DNA from: Procambarus clarkii
Lineage: Eukaryota; Arthropoda; Malacostraca; Decapoda; Cambaridae
Length of the DNA: 64,000 bases
Reading direction: 5' to 3'
NCBI RefSeq assembly: GCF_040958095.1
Contig: NC_091172.1
Span: forward strand, 25,496,562-25,560,561
Below the pieces are notes generated by a model, which was given only the letters and a program-made list of their open reading frames with translations, was not told where the DNA came from and did no database searches. Positions 22,860 to 32,767 of the stretch are shown in pieces. The translations under genes and the position numbers were made by a program. Positions within the stretch are counted from its first letter, which is position 1. Every line of letters begins with the position of its first letter.

Positions 22860-23204
22860 TATACTGAAATGTGTACAGTATACATTCATATGCTCAGTTT
22901 ATACTGAAACTACTTATCGTTTCAGTAGGCAGGTAAATTCCAAGTACTAATTCTAATGACCTGTTCAATTGTTGTTGAAAACATGTTTATATATTGTCCT
23001 CTGGTAGTGGTACTATACAACTACAACCTGTAGCTTGTAACTACTGGTCTGCATCCATGAGTTGTTATAGCAGTATAGTTATAGGGAAGAGAGATGGATG
23101 TTATGAGATATAGGAGTAATATGAACCTATAAAAGAGGTTTGTCTGTCTCTGTCTCTGTCTGTTTGTCTAAAGTTTGGAGGCCAGACGCTCGGGGCTAAC
23201 CTCT

Positions 23205-23530
23205 ACCTACCTTGTGTAGCTTCCGGGGATCAACGGCCCCGCGGCCCGGTCTTCGAACTGGCCTCCCGGTTGTTCGTCTGGTCAACCAGGTTGTTGGACG
23301 CGGCTGCTCGCAGCCTGACACACTACACGGCTGTGGTAGGCAATTATGTTTTGTTATAAGACAGAGACAGATAGGAACAGAGACCGGAGCAGGCAGACAG
23401 AGAAGATTAGACGGATAGGTAGATGCATGTATAGATAAATAGATGAATGGATAACTAGCTGGGTGAATAAATGGATATATAGACGTATGAATCAGAGCCA
23501 GGTTGATCAGGTATCCTTTGTTACATATTG
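23205..23530 (-). repeat. LINE/SINE 3' fragments
   Basis: CCCGCGGCCCGGTCTTCGA matches in reverse the family 1 SINE 3' part. GGTTGTTGGACGCGGCTGCT and CAGGTTGATCAGGTATCC look like CR1-type 3' sequence. An unrelated AGATAGATGAATGG-type repeat (23395-23475) separates the two halves. Confidence 0.45.
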
Positions 23531-23696
23531 AAGGCAGGGAGAGGCCGGCCAAGCTATAGGGAGCGTGTTGAACAGTCTTAATTGGACCTGTGATGTTGAT
23601 AGAGTTCTCTGTCAGCGTACCCACTGCTCCTCTGCATTTGAATGGGGCTTTTTACGCATCCTGCCGTGGCTAGTGGATTCATATGGTGTTATTTCC

Positions 23697-23795
23697 GTGT
23701 GTAGTTATAAAGAAGAGAGGTGCATGGTATTATATACAGGTGTAATATAGTCATAAAGAAGAGAGGTGCATGGTGTAAGAGACAGGTGTAGGGTG
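23697..23795. repeat. Short tandem duplication
   Basis: TATAAAGAAGAGAGGTGCAT occurs near 23705 and, with one change, near 23754, each followed by similar sequence. It lies directly before the first PVF exon seen. Confidence 0.8.
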
Positions 23796-23831
23796 CAGGC
23801 AGGGCAGAGTGTGATGGTGTTAACCTTACAG

Positions 23832-24003
23832 TTGGAGAACGAGCGAGAGATGAACACGCTGGACGACGACGAGCCAACCATAGTGCAGCAGCAGGAGTCG
23901 CAGGAGGAGATGACCCACACAGAGGACACCAGCGACTACGTCAACGCCGCCCCCTGGACCAGGAAGGACCGGCTCTCGGGCCCCGTCCTCGCCGACCACG
24001 ACC
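23832..24003 (+). CDS. PVF (PDGF/VEGF-related factor), exon A: acidic pro-region
   Basis: This is the first exon found of a secreted growth-factor gene whose products act on PVR/PDGFR-VEGFR-type receptor tyrosine kinases. An acceptor TTACAG precedes it and a consensus donor GTAAGT follows at 24004. The 172 nt encode about 57 residues, rich in Glu, Asp and Gln (D-D-D-E-P, Q-Q-Q-E-S-Q-E-E), with no cysteine. This fits the region N-terminal to the cystine-knot domain. The exon ends one base into a codon and exon B begins with two, so the frames join. An upstream exon with the signal peptide is expected but was not found. The polypyrimidine tract before the acceptor is weak, so the left boundary is less certain than the right. 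An ATG lies in frame at 23811, so an alternative start cannot be excluded. Confidence 0.72.
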
Positions 24004-24059
24004 GTAAGTCTAGCCACCTGCATGTGTTGAGAGGGCCGCACCCATGGCGCCGTTCCATC

Positions 24060-24530
24060 GCCTGGTCAGTGGGTGTTATGATATTTATTCCGCCTGTTAA
24101 TCGTCATGTTTCGCTCTGGAGTTGCACACTGAATTTTACCTCAACGATCTCCTCTATATCTTGTTCCCATTTATTTGCGATCCTTAGGTAGAAGGAGGGT
24201 TTTTAATTGCATCTCTCTGGCTCATTTGTGTCTCCTGGTTACATCTGTGTCCTCTTTGCTCACTCTTTCAATTGTCCAAGAGATTACAACGTACAAGATT
24301 AATATCTTGTACGTTGTTATCATATCCCCTCTCTGATTTACCTTCCCTCCACTATGGTGAGGTATTGCACCGCTTCACCTTTTATTTTAGGTTAGTTCCC
24401 TCAGGTTTGAATCAAGTCTGTATAGTATATATATGTCCTTTTTATATGTGCATGTTATATTTTCGCAGGTTTAATCTTGCGTGCTGGTGCTGCATAGTTG
24501 AGAGTTAGTCTTTCGTAGGTTGTGTATTAG
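24060..24530 (-). pseudogene. Decayed LINE C-terminal fragment
   Basis: Minus-strand similarity to the LINE tail region (GTTATCATATCCCCTCTCTG parallels the ATCATGTCCCCCC region of the intact LINE). A 14-bp stem hairpin at 24286-24317 disrupts it. Confidence 0.5.
24286..24317. repeat. Hairpin, 14-bp perfect stem
   Basis: ACAACGTACAAGAT, a TAAT loop and the exact complement. Probably a local inverted duplication inside LINE-derived sequence. Confidence 0.85.
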
Positions 24531-24554
24531 GCTCTAAAAGGCTGTTGTTTGTGG

Positions 24555-24978
24555 GTGGAGAGGGATACCAGGAACAGTTGAGGGCCTCAGGACTAATACT
24601 AAACCAGACATGACAAGGCTCTTCTCATCGAGATCCTCAAAATTCTGAACAAGTTGGAGGATATTTATCCAGACCGTTTCGTTAAAGGTCAGATGTAACA
24701 CAAACAAGGAGCAGCGGGTTCATGTTCAACAAGCCACAATGTAGGACAGAAAACAGGAGATGCGTTTTCACCCACAGGGTTATAAGCCCATGGAACCGCC
24801 TACCTGCCGAAGCTTTAAATGCCATTACTTCAGTTTAAAATACAGATTGAAAAAGTCCTCAAAGCACAATGTGGAGGGAAGGGAAAGGGGGAGCTTATGA
24901 CAAGCCGCTGGCTTTCTGTCCCCATTGAGGCCACTAGACAGATAGTGGCTCTCAGGTAAATTCAGGTAAATATATTTG
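24555..24978 (+). pseudogene. Decayed CR1-like LINE, C-terminus and 3' tail
   Basis: Plus-strand residues resemble L-I-E-I-L-K-I-L-N-K-L-E-D, the ETYKILNG-like segment of CR1 proteins, followed by broken sequence and then the CAGGTAAATTCAGGTAAAT tail shared with 1720 and 31190. Confidence 0.65.
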
Positions 24979-25091
24979 GTTTGCTTGATTTCACGCATAT
25001 CAACATGTTGATAAAAAAATCGAAATGGAAGTCAACCTCGGAGATAATGATCGCCGATGGAGTGATAGTCTAGATAAAGATCATCATGACG

Positions 25092-25505
25092 CTATTGATG
25101 GCAGAGCGCCTTGTGTAATGGGCGCCACCTTCTGCCTCTCCACCAAGTTGGTCTAGGAGCTTTGAGAATATTGACCTTATACACAACAGTAAGTCCAGCA
25201 ACATATCGCCAGAGCAGAAGCCTCTGATGTTCAGACCAACCAGAATGTGTTCTGACTAGAAATGAGTCTTCTCGCACTATTCTCCACCTTGTCCAAATTA
25301 CTGATACAAGGTGGTGAGTAGGCAACCCAGGAGAGGGAGGGGGAGCATACTCAAGCTGAGAGCGAACTTGTGCTCCATATAAGGTTTTACAACCGCTGCT
25401 GTCGAGAAGGTGTGAGATATGCTGTGGGGCTGTAAGTTTCTTAGCGCCCTGGCTTGCCTCAGGTTGAACACGTGTGAGCACGTACCTTGTCCATAGGGAG
25501 AGCCA
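25092..25505 (-). pseudogene. LINE RT-connection fragment
   Basis: The minus-strand frame contains L-L-D-S-S-G-C-K-T-L-Y-G-A-Q-V-R-S and L-E-Y-A-P, followed about 60 residues later by L-L-W-R-Y-V-A-G-L-T-V-V-Y-K. This is the order seen after the RT domain in several LINE proteins. The frame stays open for about 130 residues but is extended by the neighbouring CT repeat. Confidence 0.65.
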
Positions 25506-25508
25506 AAT

Positions 25509-25615
<107 letters not shown>

Positions 25616-25793
25616 AGGTATCAAAGCACTAGTATCAGCGGAAAATAATATTTCCAAGCGCTCAAGTTCTACCGGAAGTATAGGACTCGACTCCCGTGGA
25701 AGAATCTTGATAGAACTCCAGCTGGTATTTCCAGAACTGTAAGACTACTTCCCTTCCATGAGATATATGTCGGCACTATTCACTCTTTTTCCT

Positions 25794-26031
25794 TTAGGCT
25801 GATTTCCAGCAAAGTTGCCGTGAGTTTCAGAAGATGTTAAAGTACTTTACCCTAATTATAATTCATTGAAGGTTTTAACATCTTCTGAAACTTAACAGGA
25901 CCTCAGTGTACTTTGCTGGAAATAATGAGCCTAACTAAACTTAAAGCACTTTACCCTAATTATAATTCATTGGAGGTTTTAAGTTTAGTTAGGCTCATTA
26001 TTTCCAGCAAAGTACACTGAGGTCCTGTTAA
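25794..26031. repeat. Two adjacent hairpins sharing one loop sequence
   Basis: Hairpin 1: perfect 18-bp arms at 25824-25841 and 25874-25891 around a 32-nt loop (25842-25873). Hairpin 2: perfect 54-bp arms at 25892-25945 and 25978-26031 around a 32-nt loop (25946-25977). The loops differ at only two bases and share ACTTTACCCTAATTATAATT, while the stems differ. Sequence upstream of hairpin 1 (25794-25815, with TTCCAGCAAAGT) also matches part of the hairpin 2 arms. Confidence 0.93.
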
Positions 26032-26039
26032 AATAAAGA

Positions 26040-26105
26040 GGTCCAGTAAATTGCTGTGAGGTCCAGCAAGGTATAGTGAGGTCCAGTGAGGTGCAGTGGG
26101 CTGCG
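26040..26105. repeat. GAGGTCCAG(C/T) short tandem repeat
   Basis: About four imperfect copies of GTGAGGTCCAGCAAG-like units next to the double hairpin. Confidence 0.75.
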
Positions 26106-26276
26106 GTGGTGCTGGACAACAATGTGGAGTATTGGTGATGCAGAGGTTGTCAGCTCCCGCCCCAGACGCCCGTCTGCTCTTACTGTTTATGGTAGTTGGC
26201 AGTTATCACATGACTCATATGCTCATCATTAATACTGGAAAGTTGTATATAGCTTCTGCTACTACTGCTTATGGTG

Positions 26277-26875
<599 letters not shown>

Positions 26876-26879
26876 GTTG

Positions 26880-27020
26880 TGCTCCAAGCGGCCTGGGTTC
26901 GACTCCCCGCCGACGGAGGGAGGGAGAGAGGGGTTTATTAGGGGAAAGCGCCATGCCATTACGACTATGTAGCACTTGAAAGGGGTCAAGATAAGGATTC
27001 ATCCCAGGATATGGCGAGAC
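26880..27020. repeat. Two abutting SINE fragments
   Basis: 26880-26925 has a tRNA-like end on the + strand (GCCTGGGTTCGACTCCCCGC). 26932-27020 is a reverse piece of SINE family 2 (GGGGAAAGCGCCATGCCATT). Confidence 0.65.
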
Positions 27021-27027
27021 TCATACT

Positions 27028-27720
27028 GGAACTAGCAGGCCCATTGTTCATCACAATGAAATGTGTGAAGTAAAACATGTGTATGGGGCAAGTAACAAAG
27101 TCAGTAGACTAACAGATGTTGTCACAGCTCGTATAAGACTTGGCTACAAGTATCTCTGGCAGTTCGGCTTGTATAGGGATCTAGATGAAGTAAAGTGTAA
27201 AGTGTGTGGACAAAGACAGGGACACACACTCGAACACTATATCTTGGATTGTAGTAAAATTGAGCCATTTAGAGATAAATCTAAGCTCACTCTGTATGAT
27301 ATGGTAACCTATCTTATTACCATGGATAAATTACCTGAAATCCTTGCACTGTATCCACATTTCGCTTCCAGTAGATAAACGACATATGAGATTCAGAAAC
27401 AAGTAGCGTATTGTGAAGACTAATAATAAACAGAAGGTCCCATATGACTCTGTAATATCCCCAATGATCAAACTATTATGTATTAGCGATAAGACCTACC
27501 ATTAATGTATGATGACTTACTGTAAATGTATAGCTCTTGAAATAGCACTTTCTCTGTAACTAGCTGACATTGTAACTATAAGGTGTGAAGGATAGATGAA
27601 ATTGTTTATGTAATAATCTAAGATGAGGTCTGATAAAGACCTTTTGTGCCCTCTGTAATGCTTTTTGCGCTACCGCTCACAGGATGGGTATGGGGTGCAT
27701 AATAAACTAGCCGCCTTCGG
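27028..27720 (+). pseudogene. 5'-truncated LINE (I/Jockey type), C-terminal domain and 3' UTR
   Basis: An open frame at 27061-27378 (105 codons) contains C-K-V-C-G-Q-R-Q-G-H-T-L-E-H-Y-I-L-D-C, a CxxC-H-C zinc-binding pattern found at the C-terminus of many non-LTR retrotransposon polymerases. The frame is intact up to a normal stop. The 3' UTR continues to GTATGGGGTGCATAATAAAC near 27710. It matches 8205-8430 in reverse, and 44560-44760 is a decayed relative. The upstream RT is absent, so it is a truncated insertion. Confidence 0.75.
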
Positions 27721-27837
27721 CGGCCACAATCAGAACTGGTGGCGTGTGCACAAGGCCCTGTTCTCTACAAGTACAATGAGCTTCATCATACTCTTGTGGA
27801 GGCGGAGGCGGAAAAGTTGGTCGTGTAATGTCTTCAT

Positions 27838-27908
27838 GACTTGAATATGGGGTGCACAATATGGGTATGGGGTGCACAATATGGGTATGGGGTGCACAAT
27901 AAACTAGC
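27838..27908. repeat. Tandem copies of a LINE end
   Basis: The phrase GGGTATGGGGTGCACAATAT recurs about three times, a local amplification of the LINE 3' end motif. Confidence 0.75.
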
Positions 27909-27954
27909 CGCCTCCGGTGGCAACAAATAAAAAAAATCATCCCAGAATCGCGAG

Positions 27955-28340
27955 GGATGAAGTATGAAGTGGGACTAAAGGCACTAAACTTGACGATGCT
28001 AGAAGGGTGGAGAGAGGGGGAGACATGATAGGGACGTATAAAATACTAAGTGGGATTAACAGAGTGGAAAAAGATGAAATGTTCACAGTGAATACCAATA
28101 GAACAAGAGGATATGGATGGAAGATTGAAACTCAGATGAGTCATGGATTGATTAGAAAAATCGAAAGTTTTCTATGGATAACAGTTGTGAAAACATGGAA
28201 AGAAAATGGAGCATGCAGGTTGTAGAGGCAAACTCCATTAATTTAAAGTAGTTATGACAGGGAAATATGTCAGGAGTCATTGCTTTAGAAAAGGATAGAA
28301 AAGCGGGTTCAAGAGCTAGAGCTGGATCCTGCCGCCATAA
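27955..28340 (+). pseudogene. 5'-truncated LINE C-terminus
   Basis: Plus-strand residues read M-I-G-T-Y-K-I-L-S-G-I-N-R-V-E-K-D, then T-R-G-Y-G-W-K and M-S-H-G-L-I-R-K, parallel to the C-terminal part of the 41-43 kb LINE. Then frameshifts occur. It is a distinct, older subfamily. Confidence 0.75.
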
Positions 28341-28362
28341 ATAGAGCAAAAGTGTAGTTTAG

Positions 28363-28608
28363 GAGCCGGTCGGCCGAGCGGACAGCACGCGGGACTTGTG
28401 ATCCTGTGGTCCTGGGTTCGATCCCAGGCGCCGGCGAGAAACAATGGGCAGAGTTTCTTTCACCCTATGCCCCTGTTACCTAGCAGTAAATTGGTACCTG
28501 GGTGTTAGTCAGCTGTCACGGGCTGCTTCCTGGGGGTGGAGGCCTGGTCGAGGACCGGGCCGCGGGGACACTAAAGCCCCGAAATCATCCCAAGATCCCA
28601 AGATAGGA
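28363..28608 (+). repeat. tRNA-headed SINE (family 1)
   Basis: Head with GGTCGGCCGAGCGG and GGGTTCGATCCC, full body, and end CATCCCAAGATCCCAAGATA. No clear target duplication was seen. Confidence 0.88.
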
Positions 28609-28930
28609 TGTGTTAACGCCTACAAGGATGCCCTCGAGCACCAGTGCACGACGAGGAGCAACATACTCAACAAAAGCTGCGATATATATGACGTCCACTG
28701 TGGCTGGTGTGGTGCCGCAGCCTTGAGAGCTCTATAGAGCCTCTATACCCGCCACCGACTCTAGTGACAACATGTGCTCTCCGTCCTCAACACCAGGGTA
28801 TTTGAATCTGTTTACATAGTCAAGCTGGGATCCATCATACTGTTGTGCTGCTCTACGCATAGTCGCTCCTTGTCTGGGCGGGTGCTGATGGCTGCTAAGC
28901 GCATCCCTAACAACGCTAATTGTAGTTTAA
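28609..28930. other. Unidentified, possible old coding fragment
   Basis: A frame continuing from 28609 encodes about 40 residues with several cysteines (H-C-G-W-C-G-A-A) before a stop at 28735. No family was recognised and no splice sites stand out, so it may be a decayed transposon piece. Confidence 0.25.
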
Positions 28931-29331
28931 GATCATTTAGGTGAGGAAATCATCACCCACGTAGGGGCAGTAGTAAACATGTGGTACGAATTGGAGGCTG
29001 AGGTGGTACGAATTGGAGGCTGAAGTGGTACGAACTGAAGGAGTGTGGAATCTGCTCCCAGCTACTGGGCACAGATAGGCAATCACAAATAGGTGGGCTC
29101 ATCCACACCCGCGGAGTTGATGATTTACGACTATTTTTTATGTTGGTTGTTTTAATAAGGAAACCATTATGGGTGAGAAGAGTGGACGGTGGGGTTGGTG
29201 CCGACTCTGTGATGCTCCTCTGTCTTGAATGGTGGCTTTGTCTGTCTTGTCTGTGGAACACACGCCTCCTGTGTCTCTGCCTGAAGGTAACATTTATCAC
29301 CAAAGTCTGTACTTCCAGAACCTATTGTACC

Positions 29332-29484
<153 letters not shown>

Positions 29485-30060
29485 CCGGCCTGAGGCCAGG
29501 CCCGACTTGTGATAACTTGGTCCAACAGGCTGTTGTTAGTGTTGAAATCAAATCGCATCCTAAGTAATTTTTTTCTTTACAATTGAATTCCTGTACTTGC
29601 CTTCCCCTTTATGGTGTAGATGTCTCCAGGTATCATTTCTTCCTTTCCCATCGTCATTACCTTACACTAACTGGGATTAAACTCTAATAGCCAATTAGCT
29701 GCACACTTATGAAGTTCGTCAAGACGTCCCTGAAATTCTCTACGATTGCATAGAGAATCATACTTGGTTCATACTCCTCATCAGCTTTACTCAAACGTTA
29801 ACATTTATAAGCTCCCGGCCTCGAGTAAGTCATACAAAGAAATTAGGAACAACAGTGATCCTATGATTCTCTAAAACCCGCGTGTCACGGCTCCTCACCT
29901 TGAGAACTCCTGGCCGACTATTCCACTTTGTTTTCCGCCCGACAGGTACTCTCTTACCCTATTCAGTGGTTTCTCAGTTTCCCTCCCTGTACTTAAGATG
30001 ATGTGACGACTGATTCTCAGAATTTACAATACCTTAGAAATAGTATTGTCCGTCTTATCA
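29485..30060 (-). pseudogene. Decayed CR1-like LINE
   Basis: CCTGAGGCCAGGCCCGACTT and TCCAACAGGCTGTTG at 29485-29535 look like CR1 3' sequence. 29640-29960 carries, in reverse, the region near W-x-x-x-F-N-x-x-K-C (ACTGGGATTAAACTCTAATA corresponds to the FNP-like residues) and part of the RT. Confidence 0.6.
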
Positions 30061-30955
30061 TAATATTATTATTATAAAATCCAAATTTGCTTTGATCAAA
30101 GTGCAAGAATGAGCTTCAATTCTAAAAACTTATTAAAAGGACAACATGAGTGCAAAACTATAATTATATATTTAGCATAAAGATATCAAGGCCAGAACTC
30201 AAGACATCGCTAACAAACAACCAGACGGCTGTGAAGAAGCTGCTATCCTCTCAGACTCACCTCCTCGCAGATCATGTAATAGAAGGAGATAGATAGACAG
30301 AGACAAATACTAAGAGAGGCAGAGACAGAAAAAACATAGACAGAGAGACAGAGATGGACAGAGTCAGAGGCAGGAAGATAGAGACAGACATACAGAGACA
30401 GAAAGAAACAGGGACAGACACAAAGAAAAAGAGGGGGAAAGGGAGACAGAGAGGGAGAGAGTAAGGAAGACAGACCCGGGCACCGCCGGATACGCCCTTC
30501 TAGTACACAACCCTTAAGCAGTGGTGCCGAATAACCCGAATTCTCTTAAAATCAGTCAGTAATCATACTAAAAAATGCAAAAGACCCACAAATGTTGTTT
30601 AAATTTTGTGTTATCTAAATTAGTTATATACAAGTGTTTGATGGCAAGAAGCGGCACTTGTACACCTGTATCGTCCATTCAGTCCCAGTGATGCTGTCAG
30701 CGGGTCTGGGAATTATGGGGTAACTTAAGTATTCTGGCCGCGGACGGCCTTAAGATTTTCACACGCGCGAGAGATATTATTGTACCGCGAACCCTAACAC
30801 TTTATTATCTTTGTTGAAGCGGTAGGAAACTTTACTTTATAAACCTGCAGCGATGTTAATTGGTGTGAGTGTGTTTAGTGAGCAGCAAGTTAGAGAACTA
30901 GTATAAATAGCCCTGGGTGTTATGTAAGGCAGTAGGTGGTGCAGTCGGCTCACAA
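30061..30955. other. No gene recognised
   Basis: Includes a purine-rich stretch with GAGACAGA and GACAGA repeats (30285-30470). Nothing coding was recognised. Confidence 0.4.
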
Positions 30956-30957
30956 CC

Positions 30958-31205
30958 GATTGGACTCGATCTCGAGTAGGAGTTGATTTGGGTACATTTT
31001 CTTATATCTGACGGGACAAGGCAACTGTTGTGGGCTGCACCCTGTGAAAGGTCAGTGGTTTTCCTTGTCAACCTCAATCCAGCTCCTTAAAACGATCGCG
31101 ACAAATGGGGCGGAGGGGGGAATACCTTTGTCAATCCGCGGATTTCCTGTCCTCGTCGAGGCCACTAGAGAGATAATGACCCTCAGGTAAAGTCAGGTAA
31201 ACCTC
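30958..31205 (+). repeat. Decayed SINE joined to a LINE-type tail
   Basis: GTTGTGGGCTGCACCCTGTGAAAGG is shared with 7105-7135 and 63790. The right part, with TTCCTGTCCTCGTCGAGGCC and CAGGTAAAGTCAGGTAAAC, is the same tail as at 1700 and 24930. Confidence 0.55.
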
Positions 31206-31246
31206 GTACGGCGTAAATTTGAGGTAAATATGGTGTGGGAGATGAG

Positions 31247-31386
31247 ACCCAGTGTTGACCAGTGACGTCCCCCAGTGGTGCCCCCCAGTGTTGACCAGTG
31301 ACGTCCCCCAGTATTGACCAGTGGTGCCCCCCAGTGTTGACCAGTGACGTCCCCCAGTGTTGACCAGTGGTGCCCCCCAGTGTTGA
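31247..31386. repeat. 24-bp minisatellite
   Basis: About six units of CAGTGTTGACCAGTGACGTC plus CCCC. GTGACGTC and GTGGTGCC versions largely alternate. Confidence 0.93.
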
Positions 31387-31644
31387 GGTGGGCTACCCTC
31401 CCCCTACCCCCCCCCTCCCACCCTCGCCGCCTCCACTTACATACCAACACACATTAAAGATAATTTGATTAATCCCCTAAATTTATGAAGAGATAATTGT
31501 CTCTAATTATAACGTCTTATCACCTCGTTATCTTTTTTGTTACTGAATGTTAAAAGTGTTTGTCGTGCAAGGTGTTTGTTCGATTAAAAGTGTATAAAAT
31601 AATTACAGTAGTTATTTCAACGGTATTAATACGGGTAGTACAGT

Positions 31645-31745
31645 GGTCTACTTCTTCGGCCTACAGTCGAGGGACTCAGGTTTAATCCCTAGACTGGACA
31701 GAAACGGTTGGGCATCTTTCCTTTTCCTTTGGACCTGGATAAAGC
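31645..31745 (+). repeat. Decayed SINE head
   Basis: A B-box-like CAGGTTTAATCCCTAGACTG is followed by AGAAACGGTTGGGCATCTTT, parallel to other SINEs in the window. Confidence 0.5.
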
Positions 31746-32525
31746 CAAGTATTTGCTTCCTGTTGCCGTCAAACGGGAATTAATATTGAAAACAAACATT
31801 AACGATGGAAAACAAATAATAAATATTTAATTTCGTCCTTTAGATAAATAAAATATATTTGAACATTCATTCCATCAGTAATTTCGTCTTATTAACATTG
31901 TACATCAGTCACGAGATGAAGTATTAGCGAGAGTGACCAAGCAACCAGTGAACGCAGTCTGGCAGGCACCACAGCTCAGTTGATCAGATTTATCTTTGGA
32001 GGTGTTTATCAAGTTCCGTCATAAGCACACTTTGTGGTCTGTTAATAACAGACCTTAATGTGAATTGGATTGTGCCAAAGAGTAGTTACAACAACCAAGG
32101 TTACTACTTCAGGTTGATCCTGCGGTTGTATTCCTCATGGTTCATCGGGTCGTTGTATTCATCCAGGGGTTGTGTGCTACAAAATCTACCTGGTAGTTGT
32201 ATTCTACAAAGCCCATCAGGGGTTGTATTCGTGACCATGTAGGCGTCCTCCCAATGCCCTGATGACCTCATCTTTATGCCCACCTCTTTCACACTTATAT
32301 TAATGTTTCCCCTCTTTTTCTAGTTCGTTTTTTATAATAAATGAAGTAGTTCCATAACAGAGTTTTCAACATATAGAGTACATATAGTGTTATAGCACAG
32401 TTATGAGGATAGGTTGAATAGGTCGGTGAGCCAAGAGCCCCCTGTGGTCAAACCGAAGGGAGATTTATTAATTATCATTATTGTAATTATTATGGTAACA
32501 AAGAGTCGCGTCGTCCCCCCCGCAG
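31746..32525. other. Intronic sequence before PVF exon B
   Basis: AT-rich. A degenerate GGTTGTATTC repeat occupies 32115-32235. Nothing coding was recognised. Confidence 0.45.
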
Positions 32526-32767
32526 TACACTTCATCAAGCTGGCGTCGGAGAATGCCTGGTGGGTGGACGCCAACGGCAGGTGTAAGACGCCCCTGCGGC
32601 GGTGTGTGGCTGTGGTGCCGCCCCAGCACGAGAGCCCCGGCATACGGTACTGGCCCCGCTGTGCGCTGCTCCACCGCTGCGGCGACGACGCCGGCTGCTG
32701 CAACTCCGTCGACAGCACCTGCGCCGTCGCTCACTCCGAGAACGTCCAGCTCTACTTCTACGCCTTT
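32526..32767 (+). CDS. PVF exon B: core of the PDGF/VEGF cystine-knot domain
   Basis: The 242 nt encode 80 complete residues plus a split first codon. Acceptor CCCGCAG and donor GTAAGT are clear. The residues follow the PDGF/VEGF signature: an initial G-R-C-K-T-P, then V-A-V-V-P-P, W-P-R-C-A-L-L-H-R-C, a double cysteine and S-T-C, ending in a beta-strand-like V-Q-L-Y-F-Y-A-F. With the last two cysteines on exon C this gives the eight cysteines of the knot and of the inter-chain bonds of dimeric VEGF/PDGF ligands. Two points are unusual: the vertebrate C-G-G-C-C reads C-G-D-D-A-G-C-C, three residues longer, and there is an extra cysteine in T-P-L-R-R-C. GC content is much higher than in the flanks, as expected for an old coding exon among AT-rich introns. 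Confidence 0.92.

Noticed and set aside
23826..24041. Minus-strand frame opposite PVF exon A
   Set aside because: A by-product of the GC-rich exon; no motif.
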